A stretch of DNA of 64,000 nucleotides from Prevotella sp. UBA6994 (GTDB lineage Bacteria > Bacteroidota > Bacteroidia > Bacteroidales > Bacteroidaceae). Location of the stretch: the NCBI GenBank assembly GCA_002449845.1, contig DJXW01000001.1:7761-71760 (forward strand), read 5' to 3'. Positions 34,399 through 43,635 of the stretch are shown here, one piece after another; within the stretch, counting starts at the first letter, position 1, and each line of letters opens with the position of its first letter. A program made the translations under genes and the position numbers. Below the pieces are notes generated by a model, which was given only the letters and a program-made list of their open reading frames with translations, did not search any database and was not told where the DNA came from.

Positions 34399-35108
34399 TA
34401 TTGCTCTAAAATATATTTCTTTATTAGTTGTTTGATAGTATCTTCAGCCTTCTCTATACCAACATATTCTATTAATCGTAAATAATCCTCTATCTCATTA
34501 CCAGTATAAGTTATTATAATTTGTCTTTGTTCCTTGTCTGCAATATGTGTATATTTCTCCGGATGAGCCCAAAAACAACTCACACAATAATCATAGTCTT
34601 TTCTTTCCCAATTAGGGCAATGTTCACATGTCCAGGATTTTGCTCTATTAGCTGATGGACTAAGAAGCATAAAACAATCTATATTGTTTGTATCTTGTTC
34701 ACCTCCTATTTCGTAAGGAACACGGTGATCAACTTGCAATTGGCTTTCATCCATCCGTTGAAGATAAATAAAACAAACCGCTCCATACTTATCTACCAAT
34801 GCTTTCTTTAGAGCTTTTGAAAGAGCCGTTCTTCCAGTTACCTTAAAATGCTGCTCCTTTAATTCTGTAGCGTCACCAAATTTATATGCTGCAATATTTT
34901 TACCATTAGCATTCTTTATCCTAAAAGTAACTAATGGTATGCCTAATTCTCTTACATCTCTGGCAGCACGTGGCGCATGTTTATAACCCAATTTTTGTAA
35001 ATCCTCAGTTGTAACATATCCGTGTTTGAGAATAAACTGGATTACGGTCTTAGGTCTTTTGGCTGTTACAGCATTAAGACGTTCTAAAAAATCTTTTGTT
35101 AAGTTCAT
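34398..35108 (-). CDS. Type II restriction endonuclease, HNH family
   Basis: 236 residues. The N-terminal 85 residues form a winged-helix-like part (PKTVIQFILKHGYVTTEDLQKLGY...RAARDVRELGIP). The HNH nuclease follows: LQVDHRVPYEIGGEQDTNNID, with Asp127-His128 and Asn142, then SPSANRAKSW. A four-cysteine zinc site is formed by CEHC (161-164) and CVSC (175-178). It overlaps the methylase stop by 4 nt (ATGA). The paired adenine methylase makes this a type II system that cleaves unmethylated invading DNA; the site is not predictable. Base composition is clearly more AT-rich than its neighbours, a sign of acquisition. Confidence 0.85.
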   Translation of the reverse strand: MNLTKDFLERLNAVTAKRPKTVIQFILKHGYVTTEDLQKLGYKHAPRAARDVRELGIPLVTFRIKNANGKNIAAYKFGDATELKEQHFKVTGRTALSKALKKALVDKYGAVCFIYLQRMDESQLQVDHRVPYEIGGEQDTNNIDCFMLLSPSANRAKSWTCEHCPNWERKDYDYCVSCFWAHPEKYTHIADKEQRQIIITYTGNEIEDYLRLIEYVGIEKAEDTIKQLIKKYILEQ

Positions 35109-36016
35109 GTCTGTAAGAAATCAAATGTTTGTTGTTGTTGTGGTGGGACAATAACGTTTTGAGACAAACCTCTACTTATATATAATGATTCGAACGTGGT
35201 TTCTTTTTTGCCTAATAATAATGACTGACTGGACAATCCTGCTCTTAACAGGACTTTCTTTAAATTAAGATCTCTTGGTAAATCATTACCATAAGTTTTA
35301 TCTCCGCACTTTCCATCATAACTAATGACAAAGTCAATGTTTCTTTGATTCAACTTATCTATTGCACAAACAAAATCATCATATTTTATACCAGAAAAAT
35401 ATCTATTATCACGTGTGCTACAAACTCCTTGATATGGTGGATCTAAATAAACAATATCTCCACAAGTTGCCATATTTAAAATCTCTTGATAGTCTTTTGA
35501 ATAAAACAGAGCTTTACCTTTTAAAATACTTGATATTTCAATAACATTCTTCCTCAATGTTATTGGGGATGTCCCATTACGTCTCTTATCAGGAGACTGA
35601 TTAAAAAGACCGTTACTGCCATATCTAACGGCACCCTTTACACACCTTGCTAATAAATAAAGCATATTCTCAGCAGATTGATCACCATTATTAAAATCCT
35701 CTCTAATTTTATAATAATGTTCAACACTTCCTTGTGGATATACAAATTGCATATTCCAAAGTACAGAATACTTTTCTATCAATTCATTGGGAGTTTCTAT
35801 TGCTGAGCGCAATACATTTATTAATGGAGAATTAATGTCATTAATGATGAATGACTGTGTTCTTTTTTGTTTAGCCACAGCAATAGTTATAGCTGCCATT
35901 CCCGCAAATGGTTCAATCAATCGATTAAACCTGTGCGGCAAAAAATTAAGAATCTGAGGGGCAAGTATTCTTTTAGACCCCTGATACTGAACAATATGTG
36001 GAACTCCTATATTCAT
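35105..36016 (-). CDS. DNA adenine-N6 methyltransferase, D12/Dam class
   Basis: 303 residues from ATG 36016 (MNIGVPHIVQYQGSKR). The longer start at 36046 lies upstream of the predicted transcription start, because the -7 box is 36041-36034. SAM-binding motif I is IEPFAGMAAITIA (about 34-46), the catalytic motif is DIVYLDPPYQG with DPPY at 192-195, and the N-terminal YQGSKR is typical of alpha-class (D12) enzymes such as Dam, DpnM and EcoRV methylase. It protects host DNA from the partner HNH nuclease. Low GC and synonymous A/T preference match its partner. Confidence 0.92.
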   Translation of the reverse strand: MNIGVPHIVQYQGSKRILAPQILNFLPHRFNRLIEPFAGMAAITIAVAKQKRTQSFIINDINSPLINVLRSAIETPNELIEKYSVLWNMQFVYPQGSVEHYYKIREDFNNGDQSAENMLYLLARCVKGAVRYGSNGLFNQSPDKRRNGTSPITLRKNVIEISSILKGKALFYSKDYQEILNMATCGDIVYLDPPYQGVCSTRDNRYFSGIKYDDFVCAIDKLNQRNIDFVISYDGKCGDKTYGNDLPRDLNLKKVLLRAGLSSQSLLLGKKETTFESLYISRGLSQNVIVPPQQQQTFDFLQT

Positions 36017-36033
36017 AATATTTATAATGTTTA

Positions 36034-36041
36034 CAAAGTTA
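36034..36041 (-). promoter_or_regulatory. Promoter -7 element of the restriction-modification operon
   Basis: TAACTTTG on the minus strand, 17 nt before ATG 36016; upstream is an AT-only tract (36042-36090) with no clear -33 TTTG. It supports the shorter methylase start. Confidence 0.5.
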
Positions 36042-36215
36042 ATCATTTTTTTTATAAATATATAAATATTTTATTTTTTTATCAAATCAATTTATAACAT
36101 CAAGACAGACATCTTCCTAAGTTAACATTGTGTAAGAGAAGAAAGAGGGAAAAACAAAACCGTTAAAGATTATTATAATATGATTATTATAGTATGATAA
36201 TTGAAGTATAATAAT

Positions 36216-36223
36216 TATCTTTG
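36216..36223 (+). promoter_or_regulatory. Promoter -7 element of the PrsW-like gene
   Basis: TATCTTTG, 55 nt before ATG 36279. It is preceded by an AT-rich tract with loose dyad symmetry (36166-36215). Confidence 0.5.
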
Positions 36224-36278
36224 TTGTGAACGATAACTATTTTTGACGACAGGTTGAAGAAATAAACATCACAACGAC

Positions 36279-36995
36279 ATGGCAGATTTAACGATTCTCA
36301 TTGCAGCCCTTTTCCCAGCCATTGCGCTATGGGTTTATGTATGGCAGCAAGACAAGAAAAAAGAACCTACCCCATTGCTTGTCAAAGCCGTATTATATGG
36401 AATAGGAATAGCATTCCCCGTTTCTTTATTAGAGTTTGCTGTCAACTCCCTTTTGTTTGGCGTTAACGGAGGTCCAACCAGCTTGATAGGTACCACCCTT
36501 GAAGCCTTTTTCGTGGCAGCTTTGCCCGAAGAAGGGTTTAAGTTGTTGGCGCTATGGCTGATATTAAGGAACAATCCTTATTATGATGAACATTTCGATG
36601 GAATAGTCTATGCCGTAAGCATCGGCATTGGCTTTGCGGCATTAGAAAACGTCACTTATCTATACAGCAATATCGAGCAATGGCAATCTGTGGCTATCAG
36701 TCGTGCCCTCCTTGCCGTTCCAGGACACTATGCGTTTGGTGTATTGATGGGCTATTATTATTCGTTGTATCATTTCGTTGACCGTTCCCCTCGTGTACGA
36801 ATCCTCATTCTCCTCATACCCGTTCTTGCTCATGGCGTATATGATGCCTTGGCATTGAGCGGAATGGTGAATCCCTACGTGGGCAGTGTTTGTTTCATCG
36901 TCCTTATCTTCTTCTGCATCAGGATGCACAAGTTTGCACACAAGAAGGTAATAGCACAAATACAACGAGACAGAGACCATTCGTTCACAAGCTAA
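36279..36995 (+). CDS. PrsW-family intramembrane metalloprotease
   Basis: 238 residues with about seven membrane helices. The conserved PrsW motifs are LPEEGFK (Glu84-Glu85, Lys88), FAALENVTY (Glu123-Asn124) and the two histidine sites VPGHYAFGVLMGYYY and LAHGVYDAL. In Bacillus, PrsW cuts an anti-sigma factor to release a stress sigma; Bacteroidetes members are of unknown target. It stands alone between the restriction locus and the convergent MATE gene. No anti-sigma gene is near; the lone sigma factor at 17 kb is a possible but unsupported partner. Confidence 0.88.
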   Translation: MADLTILIAALFPAIALWVYVWQQDKKKEPTPLLVKAVLYGIGIAFPVSLLEFAVNSLLFGVNGGPTSLIGTTLEAFFVAALPEEGFKLLALWLILRNNPYYDEHFDGIVYAVSIGIGFAALENVTYLYSNIEQWQSVAISRALLAVPGHYAFGVLMGYYYSLYHFVDRSPRVRILILLIPVLAHGVYDALALSGMVNPYVGSVCFIVLIFFCIRMHKFAHKKVIAQIQRDRDHSFTS

Positions 36996-37019
36996 GGAAA
37001 CGATGGTTACTTATATAGT

Positions 37020-37052
37020 AACCGATGGTTTCTTATATAGTGACCATCGGTT
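37020..37052. repeat. Interspersed inverted repeat, copy 2
   Basis: AACCGATGGT (37020-37029), 13-nt loop, ACCATCGGTT (37043-37052), identical arms and loop size to 17855-17887. A third, left-hand copy (ACGATGGTTAC, 37000-37010) follows in direct orientation, separated by 'ttatatagt' spacers. It sits between convergent prsW and MATE genes and could also act as a weak terminator. Confidence 0.75.
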
Positions 37053-37112
37053 ACCAATGATGTTACTCTTGTTAGTTAATAACATGGAGTATGACAAATA
37101 CACATAGAACGG

Positions 37113-38423
37113 TTATACTGCTTTTCTTCTTAAATACCCCCATTGCAAGAATCCTCTCATGGCGAGGAAGATGACGAGTGCAAGCCAAAGAGCATGGTTG
37201 TGGATGAATGGGAAAAGAAAGAAATAGACGGCATAGAACGAAACGGCTGCCAAGGCACAGGAAATCAACATTCCCCTCGTAGCCGTTATACCAATGAAGA
37301 TGCCATCGTAAACGAAGGCTGCCATCCCCGATAAAGGAATCAACAACGTCCATCCCCAATAAGGACTGGCAGCAGCAATAACCTCCTGACTGTCGGTAAG
37401 AAGATATAGAAACGACTTTCCTCCTATGCAGTAGGCTATGGTAAACAAGATAATCATAGCTCCACCCCATTTGAAAAGACGGTGACAGACATCAGCGAAT
37501 GCCTTGGCATTGTGGGCTCCGTAATACTTTCCTGCCAATGCCTCACCCGCAAAGGCAAAACCATCCATGATATAGGAGAAAAGAGTGAAAAACGTCATGA
37601 GTAACGTATTCACAGACAAAATCATGTCTCCTTGACGTGCTCCTGCAGAAGTGAAGAACAAAAATACTGATACGAGGAAGAGGGTGCGTAAGAATATGTC
37701 GCGGTTGACTCGAAAAAAGGGAAGGTATGTACGATAATGAAAAAGGGTGCTCCACGATTGTGCCTCATGGTATTTACGCAATCGCCCATAGTATTTCAGC
37801 CACAAGAACAGGGCTATGATGAAGCCACTCCATTGGGCAATGAGCGTTCCCATTGCCACCCCCTCAATCTTCATCTTGAAGACAAACACCAAAACCATGC
37901 TTGCCATGATGTTGATGATGTTCTGGAGAATGGAAACCATCATGGGAACACGCGTGTTTTGCATCCCGATAAACCATCCTGAAAGACCGTACAGACTGAG
38001 CATGGCTGGCGCACCCCATATACAGATATTGAAATAGGTACGCACATGGGGAGTAATCTCGGCAGAGGGTTGCATCAACCCTGTGGTGATCCACCAGATG
38101 ACCGACTGGAGAATGACAAAGGTGAACGCTACCATCAAACCGATGGTAAGCGACTGGCGCAACAACACCATCACCTCATGAAAGTCTCTTCTGCCAAGCG
38201 CCTGAGAGGTAAGTCCACTCGTACCCATACGAAGAAAACCGAATATCCAATAGATGACATTGAAAATCATGGAACCTACCGAGATAGCGGCGATAAGCGT
38301 CTCGTTGCTGATATGGCCCACAATGGCTAAATCGACCAATCCCAAAAGAGGGATGGTGATGTTGGAAATGATGGAGGGAATGGCAAGATGAAGAATTTCC
38401 TGATCGCGATGGCTATATCTCAT
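37113..38423 (-). CDS. MATE-family multidrug/metabolite efflux transporter
   Basis: 436 residues, twelve hydrophobic segments. The N-terminal LAIPSIISNITIPLLGLVDLAIVGH and the GFLRMGTSGLTSQALG loop are MATE/DinF-type signatures; the LNWGLDP-like position reads MDGFAFAGEALAGKYYGA. It exports cationic drugs or metabolites using a sodium or proton gradient. Its start overlaps the upstream ABC gene by 11 nt, so it is the last gene of the long leftward series. The substrate is unknown. Confidence 0.9.
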   Translation of the reverse strand: MRYSHRDQEILHLAIPSIISNITIPLLGLVDLAIVGHISNETLIAAISVGSMIFNVIYWIFGFLRMGTSGLTSQALGRRDFHEVMVLLRQSLTIGLMVAFTFVILQSVIWWITTGLMQPSAEITPHVRTYFNICIWGAPAMLSLYGLSGWFIGMQNTRVPMMVSILQNIINIMASMVLVFVFKMKIEGVAMGTLIAQWSGFIIALFLWLKYYGRLRKYHEAQSWSTLFHYRTYLPFFRVNRDIFLRTLFLVSVFLFFTSAGARQGDMILSVNTLLMTFFTLFSYIMDGFAFAGEALAGKYYGAHNAKAFADVCHRLFKWGGAMIILFTIAYCIGGKSFLYLLTDSQEVIAAASPYWGWTLLIPLSGMAAFVYDGIFIGITATRGMLISCALAAVSFYAVYFFLFPFIHNHALWLALVIFLAMRGFLQWGYLRRKAV

Positions 38424-40230
38424 TTCCCGTGTACAATTGATAGTATTTACCTTTCATGGCAAGCAATTGGTCATGAGTGCCTTGTTCGATGATCCTGCCC
38501 TTTTCAAGGACGATGATACAATCGGCATTTCGCACCGTTGACAGACGATGGGCAATGACAAACGTGGTTCTGCCTTTCATCAGTGAGTCCATGCCGTACT
38601 GCACCATCTGTTCGGTACGTGTGTCTATGCTTGACGTGGCTTCGTCTAAGATTAATACAGGTGCATTCTCTATTGCGGTGCGAGCTATCGCCAACAGTTG
38701 TCGCTCTCCCTGACTGAGATTGCCTCCATCACCGGTAAGCATCGTTTCGTAACCGTTAGCCAAACGACGGATAAAACTGTCTGCACCTACCATCTTGGCG
38801 GCATTCACACATTCTTCGTCAGTGGCATCCAACTTACCATACCTGATGTTATCCATCACCGTACCCGTGAAGAGGTGGGTATCTTGCAATACCATACCCA
38901 GCGACTGGCGCAAGGAACGCTTGTTGATGTCGTTGATATTGATTCCGTCGTAATGAATCTTTCCGTCCTGGATGTCGTAGAAACGATTGATGAGATTGGT
39001 GATGGTGGTCTTACCAGCTCCTGTACCACCGACAAATGCAATCTTCTGCCCAGGCTTGGTGTCTAAGATGATATCGAAAAGCACTTGCTTCTCAGGAATA
39101 TAGCCGAAATCTACCATGTCAAACTTCACCGCACCTTGTGGATGTTGCAATTCCACCGTGCCGTGATCTTCTTCGGGAATCTCATCCAACATGGCAAAGA
39201 CCCGTTCGGCACCAGCAGAAGCATTGATGACACTATTGATTTGCTGACTGACATGAGAAATGGGCTGCGTGAAATTCTTGTTGAGCGTAAGGAATGACAC
39301 CAACGTTCCCAAACTCAGTTCGATATAACCCGACAAGGACAACGTAGCTCCTACCACGGCTATCAACACATATCCTAAATTGCCCAAGTTGCCATTGACA
39401 GGCATCACGATATTGGCTATCTTATTGGCATGATACGCACTGGAGCGCAGGTCTTCATTGATTTTCTCGAACTGATCTATCGCCTCATCCTCATGGCAAA
39501 ACACCTTCACAACCTTTTGCCCCGTCATCATCTCTTCGATAAAGCCGTTCACCTTGGCCAAATTCTGCTGTTGCGCCTTGAAATGCGAGCGAGACATCTT
39601 GCCCAAGCGAGTGGTGGCATAAATCATGACGACTGACATGAAGATAGAAACGAATGTCATGGGAACACTCAAGACAATCATGGAAGTGAACGTGACGACG
39701 ATGGTAATCACGGAACTGAACGCACTGGGAAGGCTTTGACTGATGACCTGGCGTAATGTATCTACGTCGTTCGTATAAGTGGACATGATGTCGCCATGCG
39801 AATGGGTATCGAAATACTTGATGGGCAAAGACTGCATGTGGGAAAACATGTCGTTGCGCAAACGGAGCATCGTGCCTTGCGTGACATAAATCATCAAACG
39901 ATTATACGTATATGAACACACCACGCCTATGAAGAGAATGATGCCTAACTTAAACAACACCTGTGCAAGTGAGGCATATTGAGGATTGTCAACCTGGGTG
40001 AGCGGAACGATGTAATCGTCTATCAACGTCCTTGTAAACAAGGTAGAAGCTGTAGTGGTCAAGGAAGTGATGATGATACATACCGCCACGGTAAGCAAAG
40101 AGAACTTGTAATTCTTCATGACATAACGCAAGAGACGGAGCAATGTGTCTTTGCGAGATGCGGAAAGCTCGGCAGCAGAAAGATTCTCTCCACGCCCACG
40201 AGATTGTCGGTCGAACGGCATTCCTCTCAT
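38413..40230 (-). CDS. ABC exporter half-transporter with consensus ATP site (membrane + ATPase)
   Basis: 605 residues. Six membrane helices (about 35-330) precede the nucleotide-binding domain: Walker A GGTGAGKTTITN, Q-loop VLQDTHLF, signature NLSQGERQLL, Walker B VLILDEATSSID with the catalytic Glu, and H-loop FVIAHRLSTV. This is the MsbA/LmrA-like type IV exporter family. It overlaps the preceding ABC gene by 4 nt and is surely its heterodimer partner. In such pairs the site with a normal Walker B Glu hydrolyses ATP. Cargo may be a lipid, peptide or drug. Confidence 0.93.
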   Translation of the reverse strand: MRGMPFDRQSRGRGENLSAAELSASRKDTLLRLLRYVMKNYKFSLLTVAVCIIITSLTTTASTLFTRTLIDDYIVPLTQVDNPQYASLAQVLFKLGIILFIGVVCSYTYNRLMIYVTQGTMLRLRNDMFSHMQSLPIKYFDTHSHGDIMSTYTNDVDTLRQVISQSLPSAFSSVITIVVTFTSMIVLSVPMTFVSIFMSVVMIYATTRLGKMSRSHFKAQQQNLAKVNGFIEEMMTGQKVVKVFCHEDEAIDQFEKINEDLRSSAYHANKIANIVMPVNGNLGNLGYVLIAVVGATLSLSGYIELSLGTLVSFLTLNKNFTQPISHVSQQINSVINASAGAERVFAMLDEIPEEDHGTVELQHPQGAVKFDMVDFGYIPEKQVLFDIILDTKPGQKIAFVGGTGAGKTTITNLINRFYDIQDGKIHYDGININDINKRSLRQSLGMVLQDTHLFTGTVMDNIRYGKLDATDEECVNAAKMVGADSFIRRLANGYETMLTGDGGNLSQGERQLLAIARTAIENAPVLILDEATSSIDTRTEQMVQYGMDSLMKGRTTFVIAHRLSTVRNADCIIVLEKGRIIEQGTHDQLLAMKGKYYQLYTGNEI

Positions 40231-42098
40231 TTCTTACCTCCTTTCCGTTTAGATGAAGAACCGTTGGCAGACGGTTCATCAAAATCACCACCACCTTCTG
40301 TTTGTATTCTGTGAATCTCCTGATAGATGGAATTGGTTTTCAACAGATTCTCATGTGTGTCAAAGCCCACCAACTTGCCATTATCCATCACCATGATGCG
40401 GTCGCAATCTCGAACACTGGAGATACGCTGTGCGATAATCAATTTGGTGGTACCTGGTAATTGGGTTTTAAATGCCACACGTATCTTAGCGTCTGTAGCC
40501 GTATCGCAAGCACTGGTAGAATCATCGAGAATCAGGATCTTGGGCTTCTTCAGCAAAGCACGCGCTATGCAAAGCCTTTGCTTCTGACCACCTGAGAAGT
40601 TGGTACCTCCCTGTTCTATCCACGTGTTGTAACCATCGGGAAGAGGGTCGATAAACTCTGAAGCCTGTGCCAACTGACAAGCATGTTGACATTCTTCCAA
40701 CGTGGCATTTCCATTTCCCCAACGCAGATTGTCTATGATGGTTCCGGAAAACAAGACATTATTCTGCAAGACCACGGAAACGGCATTTCTCAAAGATTCC
40801 AAATCGTATGTACGCACATCCTTTCCGCCCACGAAGACAGAACCTTTGGACACATCGTATAGACGATTAATCAGATTGACGAGCGACGACTTACCACTGC
40901 CCGTACCACCGATGACGCCAATCGTCTCTCCAGCCGCAATCTTGAAGTCAACATTGCTCAGCGCATAATCAGGCTGCACGATGGGAGTCTTGGAATGTTC
41001 CACTTCCCCACTCGATTTCTTAGACTTTCTCTTATTCTTGCTTTTACCTATCTTGGGATAAATCAACTTCTCGTGATAGGCAAAACTGACGTGGTTAAAT
41101 TCGATACGTCCATCGGTGATTACCTTGTCTGCATTCTTGGGATTGACAATGTCTGGTTGTACATTGATTATTTCAGCCACTCGCTGACCACTTGCCGCAC
41201 TCATGGTAAGCATGACAAAAATCATGCTCAGCATCATCAACGACATGAGGATAGACATCACGTAAGTAAAGAGAGAAGTGAGCTCGCCCGTGGTTAACGT
41301 GCCGTTGACAATGAAATGGGCTCCAAACCACGACAGGGCGATGATACATCCATAAACCACCATATTCATGATGGGATGGTTGAATGCCATGAGGTTTTCT
41401 GCCTTGACATAAAGGTTGTACAAGCCTTGCGCTGCCTTGGAAAACTTGAGTTGCTCATAATCTTCACGCACGAAAGCCTTTACCACACGAATGGCACTCA
41501 CATTTTCCTGAACACTGGAATTGAGTTGGTCGTATTGCTGGAAGACCTGCGTAAACAACTTAGAGACATGGGAAATAATATACGTCAAGGCAAGCGAGAG
41601 GATGACCAAAGCCACGATGAAAATCAAACTCATGCGGATGTTGATGACCAGACACATCACGATGGACAATATCAACCGGAATGGCGCACGGACGGTAACC
41701 CTGAGAATCTGCTGGTAAGCATTTTGCAGGTTGTTGACATCCGTCGTCATTCGTGTAACCAAACCCGACGTAGAGTATTTATCAATATCCGAAAAGGCAA
41801 AACGCTGGATATTACGATACATCGCCTTGCGGAGATTGGCAGCAAAGCCCGTAGAGGAATAAGCGGAAAACCTACCGGCAAGAATACCAAAGGCAAGACT
41901 CAGAAAAGCCATACCCAACATAACCAATCCATAGAAATAAACATTTTGAACGTTACCCGCATTGATTCCCTTGTCAATCAGCATGGCGGTGACGTAAGGA
42001 ATCAGCACATCCATCACCACTTCCAATGCTGTGAAGAGAGGCGTTAGAAGCGAGGGTAACTTGTATTCCCCGATTTGGTTATATAAGGTTTTGATCAT
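40227..42098 (-). CDS. ABC exporter half-transporter with degenerate Walker B
   Basis: 623 residues. Six helices (about 20-310) and an ATPase domain with Walker A GGTGSGKSSLVN, signature FSGGQKQRLC, Walker B ILILDDSTSACD (Asp in place of the catalytic Glu) and H-loop switch LIIAQRISSV (Gln in place of His). The two substitutions mark the non-hydrolysing half of an asymmetric heterodimer like TM287/288 or BmrCD. A lysine/serine-rich insertion (about residues 350-372, KSKNKRKSKKSSGEVE) precedes the ATPase core and is unusual. It is 5 nt after the zinc-ribbon gene. Confidence 0.93.
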   Translation of the reverse strand: MIKTLYNQIGEYKLPSLLTPLFTALEVVMDVLIPYVTAMLIDKGINAGNVQNVYFYGLVMLGMAFLSLAFGILAGRFSAYSSTGFAANLRKAMYRNIQRFAFSDIDKYSTSGLVTRMTTDVNNLQNAYQQILRVTVRAPFRLILSIVMCLVINIRMSLIFIVALVILSLALTYIISHVSKLFTQVFQQYDQLNSSVQENVSAIRVVKAFVREDYEQLKFSKAAQGLYNLYVKAENLMAFNHPIMNMVVYGCIIALSWFGAHFIVNGTLTTGELTSLFTYVMSILMSLMMLSMIFVMLTMSAASGQRVAEIINVQPDIVNPKNADKVITDGRIEFNHVSFAYHEKLIYPKIGKSKNKRKSKKSSGEVEHSKTPIVQPDYALSNVDFKIAAGETIGVIGGTGSGKSSLVNLINRLYDVSKGSVFVGGKDVRTYDLESLRNAVSVVLQNNVLFSGTIIDNLRWGNGNATLEECQHACQLAQASEFIDPLPDGYNTWIEQGGTNFSGGQKQRLCIARALLKKPKILILDDSTSACDTATDAKIRVAFKTQLPGTTKLIIAQRISSVRDCDRIMVMDNGKLVGFDTHENLLKTNSIYQEIHRIQTEGGGDFDEPSANGSSSKRKGGKK

Positions 42099-42103
42099 GA
42101 CTA

Positions 42104-42895
42104 TCAGTAGTCTCTCTTTTCCATCAACAATCCACCTCCTGCATCAATTTGCTGACGTTGTAAGTTGACAAGTCTGACCGTCTCTTCATTATTACCGAAA
42201 TTGCAAAAGAGTTTACCATCAGCATAATAGAACGTGCCAGACTGGGTCTCACCCTTAAACGACTCAGCGATATGGTTACCTTTGATGAAGATGTTGATGG
42301 GACCTTCAGGAGTATCTACCGTCCAACTACCTTGCAACCATTGTGGTGGTCTTTCGGGACGTACTTCAACAAACTCGTCTTCCTCGGACGATTCTTCACG
42401 AGGAGTTTCCGCCAACAGATCATTCGTCTCCGTCATCTTCGGCATTTCCTGAGCGGTGAGACTTTCAGCCGTATAGGATTTCTCGTAATAATAATGGCGC
42501 AAGCCAAAAACCAAGAACACCAACGCAATGATGAATACGATGAAGAACTGTCGGGCACATCCTTGTCTCTTGCTTGCAGGAAACTTATATGTAGGAGGCT
42601 CTTGATACTCTTGTACCTCACCTCCCTCATCATATTCGTAAGTGGGCTTGGGTTCGTATGAGTTTTGCTTACGTTGTCTGTAATCTGGTCGGTTATTATA
42701 TCTTTCCCTCTGAACGTTGGAAGATGGTTGTTGGGTATGAGAGGTTGACTCTTGATGAACTTCATTCTGCACATCCTCAGGAACGGCATACGTGAAAGGG
42801 AAACCACATCGGCTACATACACACGAGAGTTCTTTCACCCCTGGTGCCACGGGTGTCTCATACTTGAATCGGCATTTAGGACATTTAACAATCAC
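42104..42895 (-). CDS. Zinc-ribbon single-pass membrane protein
   Basis: 263 residues. The N-terminus MIVKCPKCRFKYETP...CVCSRCGFPF is a zinc ribbon of the MJ0042/'zinc-ribbon domain' type (Cys5, Cys8 and a later CSRC pair). A disordered, Gln/Tyr/Arg/Pro-rich segment (about 45-110) precedes one membrane helix (ARQFFIVFIIALVFLVFGL, about 118-136). The C-terminal domain (about 185-255, WLQGSWTVDTPEGPINIFIKG) looks like a small extracytoplasmic beta-sheet fold. It lies between the cytoskeletal genes and the ABC exporter, 134 nt after the coiled-coil gene and 5 nt before the exporter. No function is known to me; the topology suggests a sensor or scaffold. Confidence 0.7.
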   Translation of the reverse strand: MIVKCPKCRFKYETPVAPGVKELSCVCSRCGFPFTYAVPEDVQNEVHQESTSHTQQPSSNVQRERYNNRPDYRQRKQNSYEPKPTYEYDEGGEVQEYQEPPTYKFPASKRQGCARQFFIVFIIALVFLVFGLRHYYYEKSYTAESLTAQEMPKMTETNDLLAETPREESSEEDEFVEVRPERPPQWLQGSWTVDTPEGPINIFIKGNHIAESFKGETQSGTFYYADGKLFCNFGNNEETVRLVNLQRQQIDAGGGLLMEKRDY

Positions 42896-43029
42896 TCTTT
42901 TACTTGGTTTTTAAGGTTATTACTTAAGTTTCGCATTTGCTCAACTTCTTTGTAGTTCAGAAGTTTCAAGGAGTCAAGGAGCCAAGACAATAGTCTTTTT
43001 GATTGAATCACACCGATAAAAACTTGCGT

Positions 43030-43626
43030 TTATTCAAATCTCACAATTGCCTTACGCACCACTTTCCATACGCCACCTTCCTTGGCAGCGGTACCCTCCT
43101 CCTCCGTGATAATATGTCGTGGATATTGGGCAGTACTACCTTTTACCTTGCACACAGGTTTGATAAACTGGGAAACGCTGATCATGGCTGTGGCAATGGC
43201 ATCATTGGAATCGAGAATGACAAAACTGCCATTATGGTCGTCGGATGTGGTGAGCTGGTAGATACTTTTCCCGATTTGCTCTCGTGGAGAAATACTGGGG
43301 AAAGAGCCATCTACAGAGGGAGCCGCCAAGTACCAGGTCTTGGAAGGAGAAGAAACAGAAGTTGGCGAACCAAGATGAGGTTCGTCAACTTGTACGTTTT
43401 CAGAAAGAGTAACAGGCTCCATGTTTATCGTTGTGGGAGCTATCTTTTCTTCTTCCACTATCTCTTTTTTGCAGGATTGTTTCTCTAACGATTCTATACG
43501 CTTCTCCAACTCCTCGATACGTTTAGCCAATGTTCGCACACGATCTTCCAACAAACTCGTGGCATGATCAGGATTTTCATTCTGGTCAGCACCTTTGTTG
43601 AACATATTCGAAAACATATTTGCCAT
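43030..43626 (-). CDS. Coiled-coil protein of the actin/tubulin-like operon
   Basis: 198 residues. A heptad coiled coil spans about 24-52 (LLEDRVRTLAKRIEELEKRI...), then a proline/threonine-rich linker to about 105, and a beta-rich C-terminal domain (TWYLAAPSVDGSFPSISP, SIYQLTTSDDHNGSFVILDS, VCKVKGSTAQYPRHIITEEEGTA). It has no signal peptide. It begins 9 nt after the giant ATPase stop, so it is co-translated with it. I do not recognise the family; the coiled coil suggests an adaptor or oligomeriser for the neighbouring NTPases. Confidence 0.65.
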   Translation of the reverse strand: MANMFSNMFNKGADQNENPDHATSLLEDRVRTLAKRIEELEKRIESLEKQSCKKEIVEEEKIAPTTINMEPVTLSENVQVDEPHLGSPTSVSSPSKTWYLAAPSVDGSFPSISPREQIGKSIYQLTTSDDHNGSFVILDSNDAIATAMISVSQFIKPVCKVKGSTAQYPRHIITEEEGTAAKEGGVWKVVRKAIVRFE

Positions 43627-43635
43627 AACGATACC

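Noticed and set aside
37816..38037. Open + strand frames over the MATE and ABC genes
   Set aside because: All are antisense to transporters with clear motifs and have no start signals or homology pattern.
42896..43029. Possible promoter or terminator in the largest gap of the actin/tubulin-like series
   Set aside because: A small AAGAC-aata-GTCTT hairpin is present, but no TAnnTTTG box is seen on the minus strand and the T-run follows only on the + strand, so neither was called.
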